64,000 bases of DNA from Erythrobacter tepidarius (GCF_002155695.1 NZ_MUYJ01000010.1:96027-160026); one strand, 5' to 3'; shown: positions 25,339-34,944, numbered from the stretch's first letter. The notes: generated by a model from the letters alone, not told the origin. Translations and numbers: made by a program.

Positions 25339-26576
25339 CCAGACGCTCAGAATCCCGCAGGGTCGCGATCTGCACCCCGCTTCGCACCCCGGTGGGCAAG
25401 TTTCTCGGCGGGCTTTCCAGCCTCAACGCCGGACAACTCGGCGCGGTTATCCTCAAGGCGCTGATCGCGCGCAGCGGGATCGATCCGGCGCGGGTCGATG
25501 ATGTCGTCTTCTCCCAAGGCTACGGCAATGGCGAAGCGCCCGCGATCGGCCACTGGAGCTGGCTGGCGGCGGGGCTGCCGATCGAGGTGCCCGGCTTCCA
25601 GCTCGACCGGCGCTGCGGTTCGGGCGTGCAGGCGGTGGCGACTGCGGCGATGATGGTCGAAACCGGGATGGCCGATGTCGTGGTCGCGGGCGGGGTGGAA
25701 TCCATGTCGAACGTCGAGCACTACACCCTCGCCGCGCGCGGTGGTGTGCGCATGGGGGACATGGTGCTGCATGACCGCCTGTCGCGCGGGCGGGTGATGA
25801 GCCAGCCGGTCGAACGCTTCGGGGTGATCACCGGCATGATCGAGACCGCCGAAAATCTCGCCAAGGATTACGGCATCACCCGCGAGGAGGCCGATGCCTA
25901 CGCGGTGCGATCGCACCAGAATGCAGCGCGGGCCTGGGCGGAAGGCAAGTTCGCCGAGCAGCTCGTCCCCGTCACGATTCCGAGCCGCAAGGGCGATTCG
26001 CAAGTTTTCGACCATGACGAGGGCTACCGCGCCGACGCTTCGATGGAGACGCTCGGCAAGCTCGTGCCCATCGACCTCAAGCGCGATCCGCAAGCCATCG
26101 TCACCGCCGGCAATGCCAGCCAGCAGAACGACGCGGCGGCCGCGTGCCTGGTGGTGGCCGAGGACAAGCTGGAGGAACTGGGCCTTGAGCCGATGCTATG
26201 GTTTGGTGGCTGGGCGGCGGCGGGATGCGATCCTTCGCGCATGGGGATCGGCCCGGTGCCTGCGGTCGAACGCCTGTTCGAGCGGCGCGGATATTCGTGG
26301 GACGATATCGGCCTCGTCGAGCTCAACGAGGCCTTCGCCCCGCAGGTGCTCGCGGTGCTCAAGGGATGGGGCTGGAGCGCGGACGACAGCCGCCGCGCAA
26401 TTCTCAATGTCAACGGCTCCGGCATCAGCCTTGGCCACCCCATCGGCGCGACCGGCGGGCGCATTCTCGCCGACATGGCTTACGAGATGCATCGGCGCGA
26501 CGTGCGCTATGGCCTTGAAACAATGTGCATCGGCGGCGGCCAAGGCATCGCCGCAGTGTTCGAGCTGGCCAAGTGA
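25335..26576 (+). CDS. acetyl-CoA acyltransferase (thiolase)
   Basis: A 413-residue thiolase that cleaves 3-ketoacyl-CoA or condenses acetyl-CoA units. The acylated Cys is Cys94 in [11 protein letters not shown]; the His of [17 protein letters not shown] and the second Cys in MCIGGGQG complete the active site, and [15 protein letters not shown] is the conserved NEAF region. ATGA overlap with the CaiB-type gene upstream and GTGA overlap with the MaoC-like gene downstream show a tightly coupled operon. Confidence 0.93.
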   Translation: MTRRSESRRVAICTPLRTPVGKFLGGLSSLNAGQLGAVILKALIARSGIDPARVDDVVFSQGYGNGEAPAIGHWSWLAAGLPIEVPGFQLDRRCGSGVQAVATAAMMVETGMADVVVAGGVESMSNVEHYTLAARGGVRMGDMVLHDRLSRGRVMSQPVERFGVITGMIETAENLAKDYGITREEADAYAVRSHQNAARAWAEGKFAEQLVPVTIPSRKGDSQVFDHDEGYRADASMETLGKLVPIDLKRDPQAIVTAGNASQQNDAAAACLVVAEDKLEELGLEPMLWFGGWAAAGCDPSRMGIGPVPAVERLFERRGYSWDDIGLVELNEAFAPQVLAVLKGWGWSADDSRRAILNVNGSGISLGHPIGATGGRILADMAYEMHRRDVRYGLETMCIGGGQGIAAVFELAK

Positions 26577-27436
26577 CGAACAGCGCCATGGTTTACCAGG
26601 CCTGGATTGGCCGCGAGGCCCGCGCAAAGGACCGGCTCGACGAGGGGCTGGCGACGCGCTGGCTCGCCACGTTCGACCTGCCCCGCCCGCACCCGGCGAT
26701 CATGCCACAGGGCATCCACTTCGCGCTCTGCACCCCCGAAGCCCCGACCGCCGCGCTGGGCGAGGATGGTCACCCGGCGCGCGATGACAGCCCCGACAGC
26801 TTCCTGCCGCCCTTCCCGATGCCGCGCCGGATGTGGGCTTCCTCGAAGATCGCCTTTTACGCCCCGATCACCATCGGAGCGGCGGTGGAGCGCACCAGCC
26901 GGGTCGCCTCGGTCAGCGAGAAGGAAGGCGGATCGGGTCGCCTCGCCTTCGTCGATGTCGAGCACGTGACCCACGCCAACGGCAGCGTTGCGGTGATCGA
27001 GACCCAGACGCTGGTTTACCGCGAGGCGGCCGCGCCCGATGCGCCGCTCAGCCCGCCACCGCCGGGTGAGAGCCGGTTTTCGCCCCAAGGCTGGGACGCG
27101 CACCGTGCGATCACGCCGGATACGCGGCTGCTGTTCCGCTACTCGGCTTTGACCTTCAACACCCACCGCATCCACTACGATGCGCCCTATGCAGGCGAGG
27201 TGGAGCGTTATCGCGGGCTGGTGGTGCATGGCCCGCTCACCGCGAGCCTGCTCTTGCAACTGGCGGCAAGCGAACTGGGCGAGAACCGGCTGCGCACGTT
27301 CCAGTTCCGGGGCCTTTCCCCCGCTATCGCGGGCGAGCCGCTGCATCTGGTGATGCGCAAGGGCGGGGCGGGCTACGAACTTGCAGCTTTTGCCGATGAT
27401 GGCCGACAAGTGACTGCGGCGAGCGCGAGCGTTTAG
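26573..27436 (+). CDS. MaoC-like / FAS1-type dehydratase (mesaconyl-CoA hydratase family)
   Basis: A 287-residue double-hotdog hydratase. The N-terminal half (WIGREARAKDRLDEGLATRWLATFDLP..., then FAPITIGAAVERTSRVASVSEK) is a degenerate hotdog; the C-terminal half holds the active-site-like stretch FNTHRIHYDAPYAGEVERYRGLVVHGPLTASLLL, with Asp/His pairing typical of MaoC enzymes. The closest known functions are HTD2-type 3-hydroxyacyl dehydratase and mesaconyl-C4-CoA hydratase. GTG at 26573 overlaps the thiolase stop (GTGA); ATG 26588 is an alternative. It probably hydrates the enoyl-CoA in the route encoded by this operon. Confidence 0.85.
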   Translation: MTNSAMVYQAWIGREARAKDRLDEGLATRWLATFDLPRPHPAIMPQGIHFALCTPEAPTAALGEDGHPARDDSPDSFLPPFPMPRRMWASSKIAFYAPITIGAAVERTSRVASVSEKEGGSGRLAFVDVEHVTHANGSVAVIETQTLVYREAAAPDAPLSPPPPGESRFSPQGWDAHRAITPDTRLLFRYSALTFNTHRIHYDAPYAGEVERYRGLVVHGPLTASLLLQLAASELGENRLRTFQFRGLSPAIAGEPLHLVMRKGGAGYELAAFADDGRQVTAASASV

Positions 27437-28224
27437 CTCTCGGTCCAATCGGGGATCGGCTTTAGCACCTTGTACCTTTCCTTTGCAGGCTTGCGGCCCA
27501 GATCGGGGAAATCGATCTTGTCCGGCTCGGCGTGGGTATCGGGAATGCGGCTGAGCAGATCGCGCACCAGCGTCAGTCGGCCGCGCCGCTGGTCGTTGAA
27601 ATCGACGATGGTCCAGGGCGCGTGCTGGGTGTGCGTGGCCTTGAGCATCGCTTCGCGCGCCTTGGTGTAATCGTCATATTTCGCGCGTGCGGCAAGATCG
27701 ATCGGGGAAAGTTTCCAGCGCTTGAGCGGATCCTCCAGCCGTTCGCGCAGGCGTGCTTCCTGCTGTGCCTGATCGGCGGCAAGCCAGTATTTGAACAGCA
27801 GGATGCCGTCATCCACCAGCAGCTTCTCGAAGGTCGGCACGGCCTTCAGGAAAGCCTCGACCTGGCGTTCGCTCGCATAGCCCATCACCTTCTCGACACC
27901 CGCGCGGTTGTACCATGATCGGTCGAACAGCACGATTTCCCCGGCGGTCGGCAGGTGGGCAACGTAGCGCTGGAAATACCATTGCCCCATCTCCGCCTCG
28001 GTCGGCTTGGAGAGCGCCACGGTGCGGCATTGGCGCGGGTTGAGCTTCTCGCGCACCGCGCTTATCGCGCCGCCCTTGCCCGCGGTGTCGCGCCCTTCGA
28101 ACAGCACCACGATCCGTGCCCCCGTGGCCTTGACCCAGCGCGCCATGCTGACCAGCTCCAGCGTCAGCGGCTTCAGCGCCTCCTCGTATGCCTCGCGCTT
28201 CATTCCCACCGGCATCTCCTGCAT
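27433..28224 (-). CDS. ppk2: polyphosphate kinase 2
   Basis: A 263-residue PPK2 enzyme, using polyphosphate to phosphorylate nucleotides or the reverse. The Walker A-like loop FEGRDTAGKGG (about residues 42-52) and the lid/Walker B region VLFDRSWYNRAGVEKVMGY are diagnostic, as are QWYFQRYVAHLPTAGEI and FKYWLAADQAQQEARLRERLEDPLKRWKLSPIDL. Three in-frame ATGs (28224, 28215, 28203) are possible; I chose the first. The shortest form MKREAYEEALKPL starts like many homologues. It overlaps the convergent MaoC-like gene by 4 nt and diverges from phhA. A longer frame upstream is antisense to phhA and not coding. Confidence 0.92.
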   Translation of the reverse strand: MQEMPVGMKREAYEEALKPLTLELVSMARWVKATGARIVVLFEGRDTAGKGGAISAVREKLNPRQCRTVALSKPTEAEMGQWYFQRYVAHLPTAGEIVLFDRSWYNRAGVEKVMGYASERQVEAFLKAVPTFEKLLVDDGILLFKYWLAADQAQQEARLRERLEDPLKRWKLSPIDLAARAKYDDYTKAREAMLKATHTQHAPWTIVDFNDQRRGRLTLVRDLLSRIPDTHAEPDKIDFPDLGRKPAKERYKVLKPIPDWTES

Positions 28225-28263
28225 TTGTGCTGGCGGCGCGAAAGTAGTATCATCTGCAACGAC

Positions 28264-29202
28264 ATGGTCACGCTCGCAGACCCCCAGCCCGACTTCACCA
28301 CCCTGCCAGAGATGACGGCGGATGTCTTTACCGCACCGCTGGTGCGCCCGGCACACGTAGGCGAGGACTGGCTGGAGCCGAAGCAGGCCGACTATTCGGC
28401 CGAGGAACATGCCATCTGGAACGATCTGTTTGCGCGTCAGATGGAGGTGTTGCCCGGGCGGGCGTGCTCTGCCTTCATGGCCGGGCTGGACAAGCTCGAT
28501 CTGGGGCGCGGGGGCATTCCCGAATTCGGTGCTTTGTCGGAGGAACTCGGCGCGCTGACCGGCTGGAGCGTGGTGCCGGTGCCGATGCTGATCCCTGATC
28601 ACGTGTTCTTCTGGCACTTGGCCAACCGGCGCTTTCCCGCGGGGAACTTCATCCGCACGCGCGAGAGCTTCGACTATATCGAGGAGCCAGACGTGTTCCA
28701 CGATGTCTTCGGCCATGTGCCGATGCTGACCGATCCGGTCTATGCCGACTACATGCAGGAATATGGCCGCGCCGGGTGGAAAGCGATGCGCTACAACCGG
28801 CTCAAGGCGCTCGGCGCGCTCTACTGGTACACGGTCGAATTCGGGCTGATTGAGGAAGCCGGGGGCATCCGTGCCTATGGCGCGGGGATCCTTTCAGGTC
28901 CGACCGAAGCGCGCTTCGCGGTCGAGGCGCAGAGCCCCAACCGCATCATGCTCAATGTCGACCGGGTGATGCGCACCGACTATGTGATCAGCGATCTGCA
29001 ACCAACCTATTTCGTCATCGAGAGCTTCGCCGACCTTTACCGCCAGACGGTGGAGCGCGATTTCGACCGACTTTACCGCAGCCTGCCGGCCGGCTTCACC
29101 TATGCCAATTCGGCGGTGATCGACGTCGACAATGTGTTGCACCGCGGCACGCAGGAATATCACCTGCGCGGCGGTCGCGGCAGCGGAGCGGTTCCGGTTT
29201 AG
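28264..29202 (+). CDS. phhA: phenylalanine 4-monooxygenase
   Basis: A 312-residue non-haem iron hydroxylase making tyrosine from phenylalanine with tetrahydropterin. The iron ligands are His146 and His151 in EPDVFHDVFGHVPML and Glu192 in YWYTVEFGLIEE. FFWHLANRRFPAGNFIR and RAYGAGILSGPTEARFAV are further family stretches. No regulatory ACT domain, as in other bacterial enzymes. The pterin dehydratase partner (phhB) is not adjacent. The ATG is 40 nt from the divergent ppk2 start; I see no strong ribosome-binding site. Confidence 0.94.
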   Translation: MVTLADPQPDFTTLPEMTADVFTAPLVRPAHVGEDWLEPKQADYSAEEHAIWNDLFARQMEVLPGRACSAFMAGLDKLDLGRGGIPEFGALSEELGALTGWSVVPVPMLIPDHVFFWHLANRRFPAGNFIRTRESFDYIEEPDVFHDVFGHVPMLTDPVYADYMQEYGRAGWKAMRYNRLKALGALYWYTVEFGLIEEAGGIRAYGAGILSGPTEARFAVEAQSPNRIMLNVDRVMRTDYVISDLQPTYFVIESFADLYRQTVERDFDRLYRSLPAGFTYANSAVIDVDNVLHRGTQEYHLRGGRGSGAVPV

Positions 29203-29314
29203 CCCGTCGATCCCGCAGGCCCCGCAAGTCCGAAAGGCCGCCCGAGCTTTTGCGCGCAAAGCCAAGGCGCAAAGATGTCAGCCTTCCGGCGCTCGTGGGC
29301 GCAGCCAAGCAGGT

Positions 29315-29572
29315 CTAGGCCCGCGCCTTGCGCCGGATGATGGCGTGGTAGAGCACCAGCGCGACGAGGCAGGATACCAGCGCAACGCCGAGGCCAAGGA
29401 ACGACAGGCTGCCGATCATCGTCCCGCCATTGGCCAGCCCACCGGCAACCACCGAGACCGCAAGGCCCAGCGCGATCTGGCGCAAGATCGCACCCGGCGC
29501 TTCGGTCCGGGCGAGGATCGAGGCCAGCCAGCCCATGGTCGCCCCCAACACGATCAGCACCAGCATCGCCAT
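29315..29572 (-). CDS. small membrane protein, GlsB/YeaQ/YmgE-like
   Basis: An 85-residue protein with three hydrophobic segments: MAMLVLIVLGATMGWLASIL, then QIALGLAVSVVAGGLANGG and LGLGVALVSCLVALVLYHAI, ending in a basic tail RRKARA. The G-W-L-A-S motif in the first helix is typical of the transglycosylase-associated (GlsB/YeaQ/YmgE) stress-response family, but the Gly-rich loops are less conserved, so the assignment is tentative. GTG at 29590 would add six residues; ATG 29572 fits the transmembrane start better. Function unknown. Confidence 0.6.
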   Translation of the reverse strand: MAMLVLIVLGATMGWLASILARTEAPGAILRQIALGLAVSVVAGGLANGGTMIGSLSFLGLGVALVSCLVALVLYHAIIRRKARA

Positions 29573-29670
29573 TGTCTCTGCAATCTCCACGAAATACCGG
29601 CGCGCTAGAATCGGGCCGGTCCGACTCTCAAACCGGCCAGCTGCCGGGTGGTTCCGGCAAAAGCGCGCTC

Positions 29671-30474
29671 CTATTGCAGCCAGAGCCAGGCCAGGCCGCC
29701 GGCACCGATCACGATGCGGTACCAGGCGAAGGGGGCAAAGCCGATGCGGGTGATGATCGTCACGAACAGTTTGACCACCACCAGCGCGGTGACGAAGCTG
29801 ATCGCCGAGCCGATCGCGATCAGCTCGAAATCGCGCCCGGTCAGATCGGAACCATATTTGGCCAACTGATAGACGGTTGCGCCGCTGAGCGTCGGAACCG
29901 CAAGGAAGAAGCTGAATTCAGCGGCCGTCTTGCGATCCACCCCGAAGGCCATCGCGCCCAGGATCGTCGCACCCGAACGGCTGACGCCCGGGATCATCGC
30001 GAGGCACTGGACTGCGCCGATCAGCGCCGCAGTGCGCAGCGGCACGCCCGCCACGCCCGGACCTTCGGCGGGCGGATTGGCCCAGCGTTCGACGGCCAGA
30101 ATCGCCACCCCGCCGACAATCAGCGACCAACACACCAGCACCGCATTGCCGAGCATCGTCTCGATGATGTCGCCGAAAGCAAGGCCCAGCAGCACCGCCG
30201 GAAAGAACGCCACCAACAGGTTGCGCAGGAAGGCGAGCGCGCCCGTCTCGAAGCCGAGCAGGCCCTTGGCCACACCCCAGAAGGTGCGCCAGTAGAGCAC
30301 CACGATAGCGAGGATCGCGGCCGGCTGGATGGCGATGTTGAACACTTCCCACTCGGCCTGGTTGAAGCCGAGGAATTCGGTGGCGAGGATCAGGTGTCCG
30401 GTCGAGGATACGGGCAGGAACTCGGTCAGCCCCTCGAGGATGCCGAGCAGGATCGCGGCTAAAGTGTCGGTCAT
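29671..30474 (-). CDS. uppP: undecaprenyl-diphosphate phosphatase
   Basis: A 267-residue inner-membrane phosphatase (UppP/BacA) that recycles the lipid carrier for peptidoglycan and O-antigen synthesis. The two active-site repeats are clear: EGLTEFLPVSSTGHLIL near residues 14-30 and MIPGVSRSGATILGAMAFG near residues 155-175. Eight or so hydrophobic helices follow the known topology. It is one of several cell-envelope genes in the window, together with murA and galU. Confidence 0.95.
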   Translation of the reverse strand: MTDTLAAILLGILEGLTEFLPVSSTGHLILATEFLGFNQAEWEVFNIAIQPAAILAIVVLYWRTFWGVAKGLLGFETGALAFLRNLLVAFFPAVLLGLAFGDIIETMLGNAVLVCWSLIVGGVAILAVERWANPPAEGPGVAGVPLRTAALIGAVQCLAMIPGVSRSGATILGAMAFGVDRKTAAEFSFFLAVPTLSGATVYQLAKYGSDLTGRDFELIAIGSAISFVTALVVVKLFVTIITRIGFAPFAWYRIVIGAGGLAWLWLQ

Positions 30475-30677
30475 GGGGGGACCGCTTCGACGAGCAAAGA
30501 CGGCAAGTCAAACCAAAAGGTCCGCCAGGAACGCCTGCGGGCTTGTGGGGCCTATGCTGCATGGCGCCTCAGCGGACCGATCGCGCCGCAGGATGCGCGC
30601 CGCCGGCGCGCTTGGCCAAGCCAGCGAAAAGCACCGAAGTGCTGCTCGCGGACTGCGGGCAAGGCCAGCAAGAAATC

Positions 30678-32849
30678 TCACCAGATGCGCACGCGCTTTT
30701 CCGGGGGCAGGTACAACGCATCGCCGGGCTTCACGCCGAAGGCCTCGTACCATTCGTCGAGGTTCCGCACGACGCCGTTGACCCGGTATTCCTCCGGGCT
30801 GTGGCTGTCGGTGCGCAGGCGGGTGCGGTAGTTCGCCTCACGCTGGGTCGAACGCCATACCTGCGCCCAGGCAAGGAAGAAGCGCTGATCGCCCGTCAGC
30901 CCGTCGATCACCGGCACCTGCTTGCCCTTGGTCGCGAGCTTGTAGGCGCGGTAGGCCATCGACAGCCCGCCGACATCGCCGATGTTCTCGCCCAGGGTAA
31001 GGCGCCCGTTGACGCAGGTCTTGCCCTCGTCGAGCGGGCAGAAGGCGTCGTACTGCGCCACCAGCGCATCACCCAGCGCGTCGAAGGCCGCACGGTCGGC
31101 ATCGGTCCACCAGTTGCGCAAGCGCCCGGTGGCGTCGGACTTCGAGCCCTGATCGTCGAACCCGTGACCGATCTCGTGGCCGATCACCCCGCCGATCGCA
31201 CCATAGTTTACCGCTATGTCGTTGGTCAGCGCGAAGAACGGCTGCTGAAGGATCCCGGCGGGGAAGACGATCTCGTTCTTCACCGCGTTGTAATAGGCGT
31301 TCACCGTCTGCGGCAGCATGCCCCATTCGGTGCGGTCGATCGGCTGGCCGAGCTTGGCGACATTGTCGGCCCGCTGCCAAGCCGCAGCCGCCATGCGGTT
31401 GGCAATCGGATCGCCGCGGGTAATCGCCAGGCCTTCGTAGGTTTCGAGATTGGGACGATAGCCGATCTTGGGATCGAAACTCGCCAGCTTGGCGCGGGCC
31501 TCGGCCTTGGTTTGCTCGCCCATCCATGTGATCTCGTTGATCGATTCGGCCAGCGCGAGCCGGAGGTTGGCGACCAGTTCGTCCATCGCCGCCTTGTTCT
31601 CGGGCGGGAAGTAGCGCGCGACATATTCCTTGCCGACCAGCTCGCCCAGCAGCGCCTCGACCTCGTCGATCGCGCGCTTCCAGCGCGGGCGCTGTTCGGG
31701 CGTGCCGCGCAGGGTCTTGCCGTAGAACGCGAAACTCGCCGCGTCGAACCGCTTGGGCAGCACCGCCGCGTTGCCCGAAAGGAACTCCTTGATCATCCAC
31801 GCCTTGAGCGTTTCGACCGGGGTTTGCTCAAGCAGCGAGAACATTCCCGGCAGGCCGCTGCCGATCTTGGCGAGGGTCGCCGCGTCGAGCTTGAGCGCGG
31901 CGATCTCCTCGGCGGTCGGCGGCATCTGGCGCACGATATAGGTCGGGCTCTTGTCGAGACCGATGGCGCTCAGCATGGCCAGCGCCGGCACCCGCCCTGC
32001 GATGCGCGCCATCTCTTCAGCCGACACCTGATTATAGGTCAGATCGCGGTTGCGGCTGACCGCGCGGTCCCACGCCACCTCGCGGGCGATGCGCTCTTCA
32101 AAGGCATAGACCTGAGCGGCCTGTGTTTCCGGGTCTTCGTAGCCGGCTTCGGTCAGCAGAAAGACGAGATAGGCCTTGTAGGCGTCCCGAATCGCCGCGC
32201 CCTTCTCGCTGGTGTCGAGGTAGTAGTCGCGATCCGGCATCCCGAGGCCGCCGAAGCCGACATAGGCGACATAGCGATCAGGCTGCTTGGCATCGACGTT
32301 GACTGCCCCCCCGATCGGGCTGGCAAAGCCGGGCTCGGCCCACAGCTTGGCCAGATCATCAAGCGAGCGCGCGCGCTTGATCGCATCGAGATAGGGCTGG
32401 GCCGGGGCAAGCCCCATGGCCTCTATCGTATCGGTATCGAGGAAGGCGCGGTAAGTATCGAGAATCCGCCGCTCGTCTTCCGAGAGGCTGGCGGGGTCCT
32501 TCGCCCCGAGCTCGTCCATGATCGCCTTCACATCCGCGGTGCTCTTTTCATCGAGCAGGGTAAAGGCGCCGATGCGGCTGAATTCGGCCGGCAGCGGGTT
32601 GGCGTCGATCCATTTCTTGTTGGCATAGGCGTTGAAGTCGTCGCCCGGCTTGATGTCGGTGGCGAGCAGCGTCGGATCGAAGCCCCAGGTGCCGAAGCTC
32701 ATGGTGGGCAGGGGGGAACCTTCGGTCTCGCCCTCGGCCAGCAGCATTTCGCTGCCGTCCTCACTGATGTGGGCATCGTCATCGGCGAAGGCAGGCGCGG
32801 CGAGGACAAGCAGGCTGGCGCCGAGCAGGGCGGCGGTTCTGGTGATCAT
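30678..32849 (-). CDS. M13 family zinc metallopeptidase (neprilysin/PepO type)
   Basis: A 723-residue exported metallopeptidase. A signal peptide (residues 1-22, ending AFA) is followed by the large M13 N-terminal helical domain and the catalytic domain. The zinc motif HEIGH in GVIGHEIGHGFDDQGS and the third ligand Glu in LGENIGDVGGL are present; the substrate-binding NAYYNAVKNEIVFPAGIL stretch matches neprilysin. The protein ends in RVRIW; the C-x-x-W end of mammalian relatives lacks its Cys, as is common in bacteria. It likely degrades peptides in the periplasm. Confidence 0.93.
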   Translation of the reverse strand: MITRTAALLGASLLVLAAPAFADDDAHISEDGSEMLLAEGETEGSPLPTMSFGTWGFDPTLLATDIKPGDDFNAYANKKWIDANPLPAEFSRIGAFTLLDEKSTADVKAIMDELGAKDPASLSEDERRILDTYRAFLDTDTIEAMGLAPAQPYLDAIKRARSLDDLAKLWAEPGFASPIGGAVNVDAKQPDRYVAYVGFGGLGMPDRDYYLDTSEKGAAIRDAYKAYLVFLLTEAGYEDPETQAAQVYAFEERIAREVAWDRAVSRNRDLTYNQVSAEEMARIAGRVPALAMLSAIGLDKSPTYIVRQMPPTAEEIAALKLDAATLAKIGSGLPGMFSLLEQTPVETLKAWMIKEFLSGNAAVLPKRFDAASFAFYGKTLRGTPEQRPRWKRAIDEVEALLGELVGKEYVARYFPPENKAAMDELVANLRLALAESINEITWMGEQTKAEARAKLASFDPKIGYRPNLETYEGLAITRGDPIANRMAAAAWQRADNVAKLGQPIDRTEWGMLPQTVNAYYNAVKNEIVFPAGILQQPFFALTNDIAVNYGAIGGVIGHEIGHGFDDQGSKSDATGRLRNWWTDADRAAFDALGDALVAQYDAFCPLDEGKTCVNGRLTLGENIGDVGGLSMAYRAYKLATKGKQVPVIDGLTGDQRFFLAWAQVWRSTQREANYRTRLRTDSHSPEEYRVNGVVRNLDEWYEAFGVKPGDALYLPPEKRVRIW

Positions 32850-32970
32850 ATCTGGTGTCCCCGAAAAGCTGTTGCAGGTGGACTGCGCTGCGCCACCCTA
32901 GCGCAGGATGTGCGAAAGGGTTGCGGTTCGTCCGCCGGGCGCGGCCATTTGTCGAAAAAACCGGGAGGGA

Positions 32971-34845
32971 TTACGCCGCATCGGCGGCAAACTGGAGCCT
33001 GGCCAGACGCGCGTAGAGACCGCCGGCCTTGATCAGCGCATCATGGGTGCCCTGTTCGACGATCCGGCCCTCGTCGAGCACCACGATCCGGTCGGCCGCG
33101 CGCACCGTGGCAAGGCGGTGGGCGATCACCAGCGTGGTGCGGTCTTTCATCAGGGCTTCCAATGCCTGCTGGACGAGCTGCTCGCTCTCGGCATCCAGCG
33201 CGCTGGTGGCTTCATCGAGCAGCAGAATCGGTGCATCACGCAGCAATGCGCGGGCGATCGCGACGCGCTGCTGCTGCCCGCCGGAAAGCTGGGTGCCGCC
33301 CTCGCCGAGATGAGTATCAAGGCCGTTGGGCAGCGCGCGCAGGAAGGCTTCGGCATTGGCGGCGCGGGCGGCCTGCCAGATCTCCTCGTCGGTGGCGTCC
33401 CACTTGCCGTAGCGCAGGTTGTCACGGGCATTGGCGCTGAACAGCACCCCGTCCTGCGGCACCAGTGCGAGGCGGGCGCGGATCTCGGCGGGATCGGCGC
33501 TGGTGAGCGGCACTCCGTCCAAGCGGATGGTGCCAACCTGCGGATCGTAGAACCGCTCGACCAGCTGGAAGATGGTGCTCTTGCCCGCGCCCGAAGGCCC
33601 GACGATGGCAACGGTCTCGCCCGGCTCGATCTCGAGCGTGAAGTCCTTGAGCGCGGCGACTTCGGGGCGGGCCGGATAGCGGAAGGTGACGTTGCGGAAG
33701 CTGAGGCTGCCGCGCGGCGGCTGGGGCAGACGCTCGGGCCGCGCCGGGGGGGCGATCTCGGGCTTTGCCTCAAGCAGTTCGGCCAGCCGGCTTGCCGCGC
33801 CCGCGCCGCGCAGCAGATCGCCATAGACTTCGGTGAGCGCGCCCAACGCCCCTGCCACGAGGCCACCGGTGAGGACAAAGGCGGCGATGGTGCCGCCACT
33901 GATCTCGCCCGCAGCCACTGCCAGCGCGCCGCGCCACATCACCAGCACCACCCCGCCGAACACCAGCAGGATCACCACTGTCGTCATGCTCGCGCGCAGC
34001 AGGATGCGGCGGCGCGCGGTCTCAAAGGTGTTCTCGACCACGCGTGCGAAACGCTCGGCCTCGCGGCGCTCCTGCCCAAAGCTCTGGACGATCTTCATCG
34101 CCGAGAGCACCTCGGTGATATAGGCGCCGACATCGGCGATGCGATCCTGGCTGGAGCGCGATACCGCGCGGATCTTGCGCCCGAAATAGACGATCGGGAC
34201 GACCACCAGCGGAATCCCGATCAGCAGGCCCAGCGTCAGCGAGGGCGCGAGGTAGAGCAGAAAGCCGATTCCGCCGATGCCCGTCAGCGTGTTCCTGAGC
34301 GCGACCGAGACCGTGGTGCCCACCACATTCTCGATGATCGCGGTGTCGCTCGTCATCCGGCTGGAGATTTCCTTGGGGCTGTTGACCTCGTAGAAACCGG
34401 GCGAGAGGCGCAGCAGGTTGGCCTGCACTTTCAAGCGGATGTCGGCCACCACCCGCTCGCCAAGCCAGCTGACGAAATAGAACCGCATCGCCGTGCCGAT
34501 GCCGAGGATCACCACGATCATCAGCAGGTACTCGAAGGCGTGGGCGATGCCCTGTTCGGTGGCGTTGCCGGTGAAGGCTTCGTCGATGATCACCTTGAAG
34601 CGATAGGGAATTGCCAGCGTCGCCGCAGAGGTGATGACCAGCGCGATCAGCGCCAGGGCAATCTGGCGCGGGTATTGTATCGCCGTGCCGAACACCATCC
34701 GCAAGGGCGCGAGCGAGCGCGATCGGGGCTTGGGTTCGGCCGTGTCATCGGCCGAAGCGATAGCCTCGATCGCGGGGCTCGCTGCATCGGAGCGATTGCC
34801 GAGGGGCAGCGCCGCGTGCGCATTGTCAGGGGCTTCAGCGTGCAT
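32971..34845 (-). CDS. ABC transporter, fused permease and ATP-binding protein (MsbA-like exporter)
   Basis: A 624-residue homodimeric exporter half. Six transmembrane helices lie in residues 60-350, starting IQYPRQIALALIALVITSAATLAIPYRF. The nucleotide-binding domain has Walker A GPSGAGKST, signature LSGGQQQRVAIARAL, Walker B ILLLDEATSALD and a downstream H-loop (VIAHRLATV). Lipid A/MsbA and multidrug exporters share this architecture, so the substrate is not determined. A long 50-residue cytosolic N-terminus precedes the first helix. Divergent from phaZ with a candidate operator between. Confidence 0.9.
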   Translation of the reverse strand: MHAEAPDNAHAALPLGNRSDAASPAIEAIASADDTAEPKPRSRSLAPLRMVFGTAIQYPRQIALALIALVITSAATLAIPYRFKVIIDEAFTGNATEQGIAHAFEYLLMIVVILGIGTAMRFYFVSWLGERVVADIRLKVQANLLRLSPGFYEVNSPKEISSRMTSDTAIIENVVGTTVSVALRNTLTGIGGIGFLLYLAPSLTLGLLIGIPLVVVPIVYFGRKIRAVSRSSQDRIADVGAYITEVLSAMKIVQSFGQERREAERFARVVENTFETARRRILLRASMTTVVILLVFGGVVLVMWRGALAVAAGEISGGTIAAFVLTGGLVAGALGALTEVYGDLLRGAGAASRLAELLEAKPEIAPPARPERLPQPPRGSLSFRNVTFRYPARPEVAALKDFTLEIEPGETVAIVGPSGAGKSTIFQLVERFYDPQVGTIRLDGVPLTSADPAEIRARLALVPQDGVLFSANARDNLRYGKWDATDEEIWQAARAANAEAFLRALPNGLDTHLGEGGTQLSGGQQQRVAIARALLRDAPILLLDEATSALDAESEQLVQQALEALMKDRTTLVIAHRLATVRAADRIVVLDEGRIVEQGTHDALIKAGGLYARLARLQFAADAA

Positions 34846-34929
34846 CGTGCCGCCGCTCTAGCCGCGGCGAACGCGAATTTCACGTGCAAAAAGCAGCAGA
34901 CAAGCGTCAGACCGGGGCGGGGCGCGATA

Positions 34930-34944
34930 TTGTGCATTGCACAA
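34930..34944. promoter_or_regulatory. 15-bp inverted repeat, candidate PhaR-type operator
   Basis: TTGTGCATTGCACAA is a perfect 7-1-7 inverted repeat in the 178-nt gap between the divergent ABC exporter and PHA depolymerase genes. The core GTGC-ATT-GCAC resembles the CTGC-N3/4-GCAG pattern reported for PhaR, the repressor that senses polyhydroxybutyrate in alphaproteobacteria. It is 80 bp upstream of the depolymerase start. A further half-site-like CTGCAT follows at 34947. The sequence is direct; the regulator is inferred. Confidence 0.55.

Noticed and set aside
30543..33032. An 829-codon open frame on the plus strand opposite the M13 peptidase
   Set aside because: Antisense of a gene with complete peptidase motifs; no domain of its own.
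34874..34890. A second parS-like site (TTTCACGTGCAAA)
   Set aside because: Only one half matches; the right arm lacks the required AAACA, so ParB binding is unlikely.
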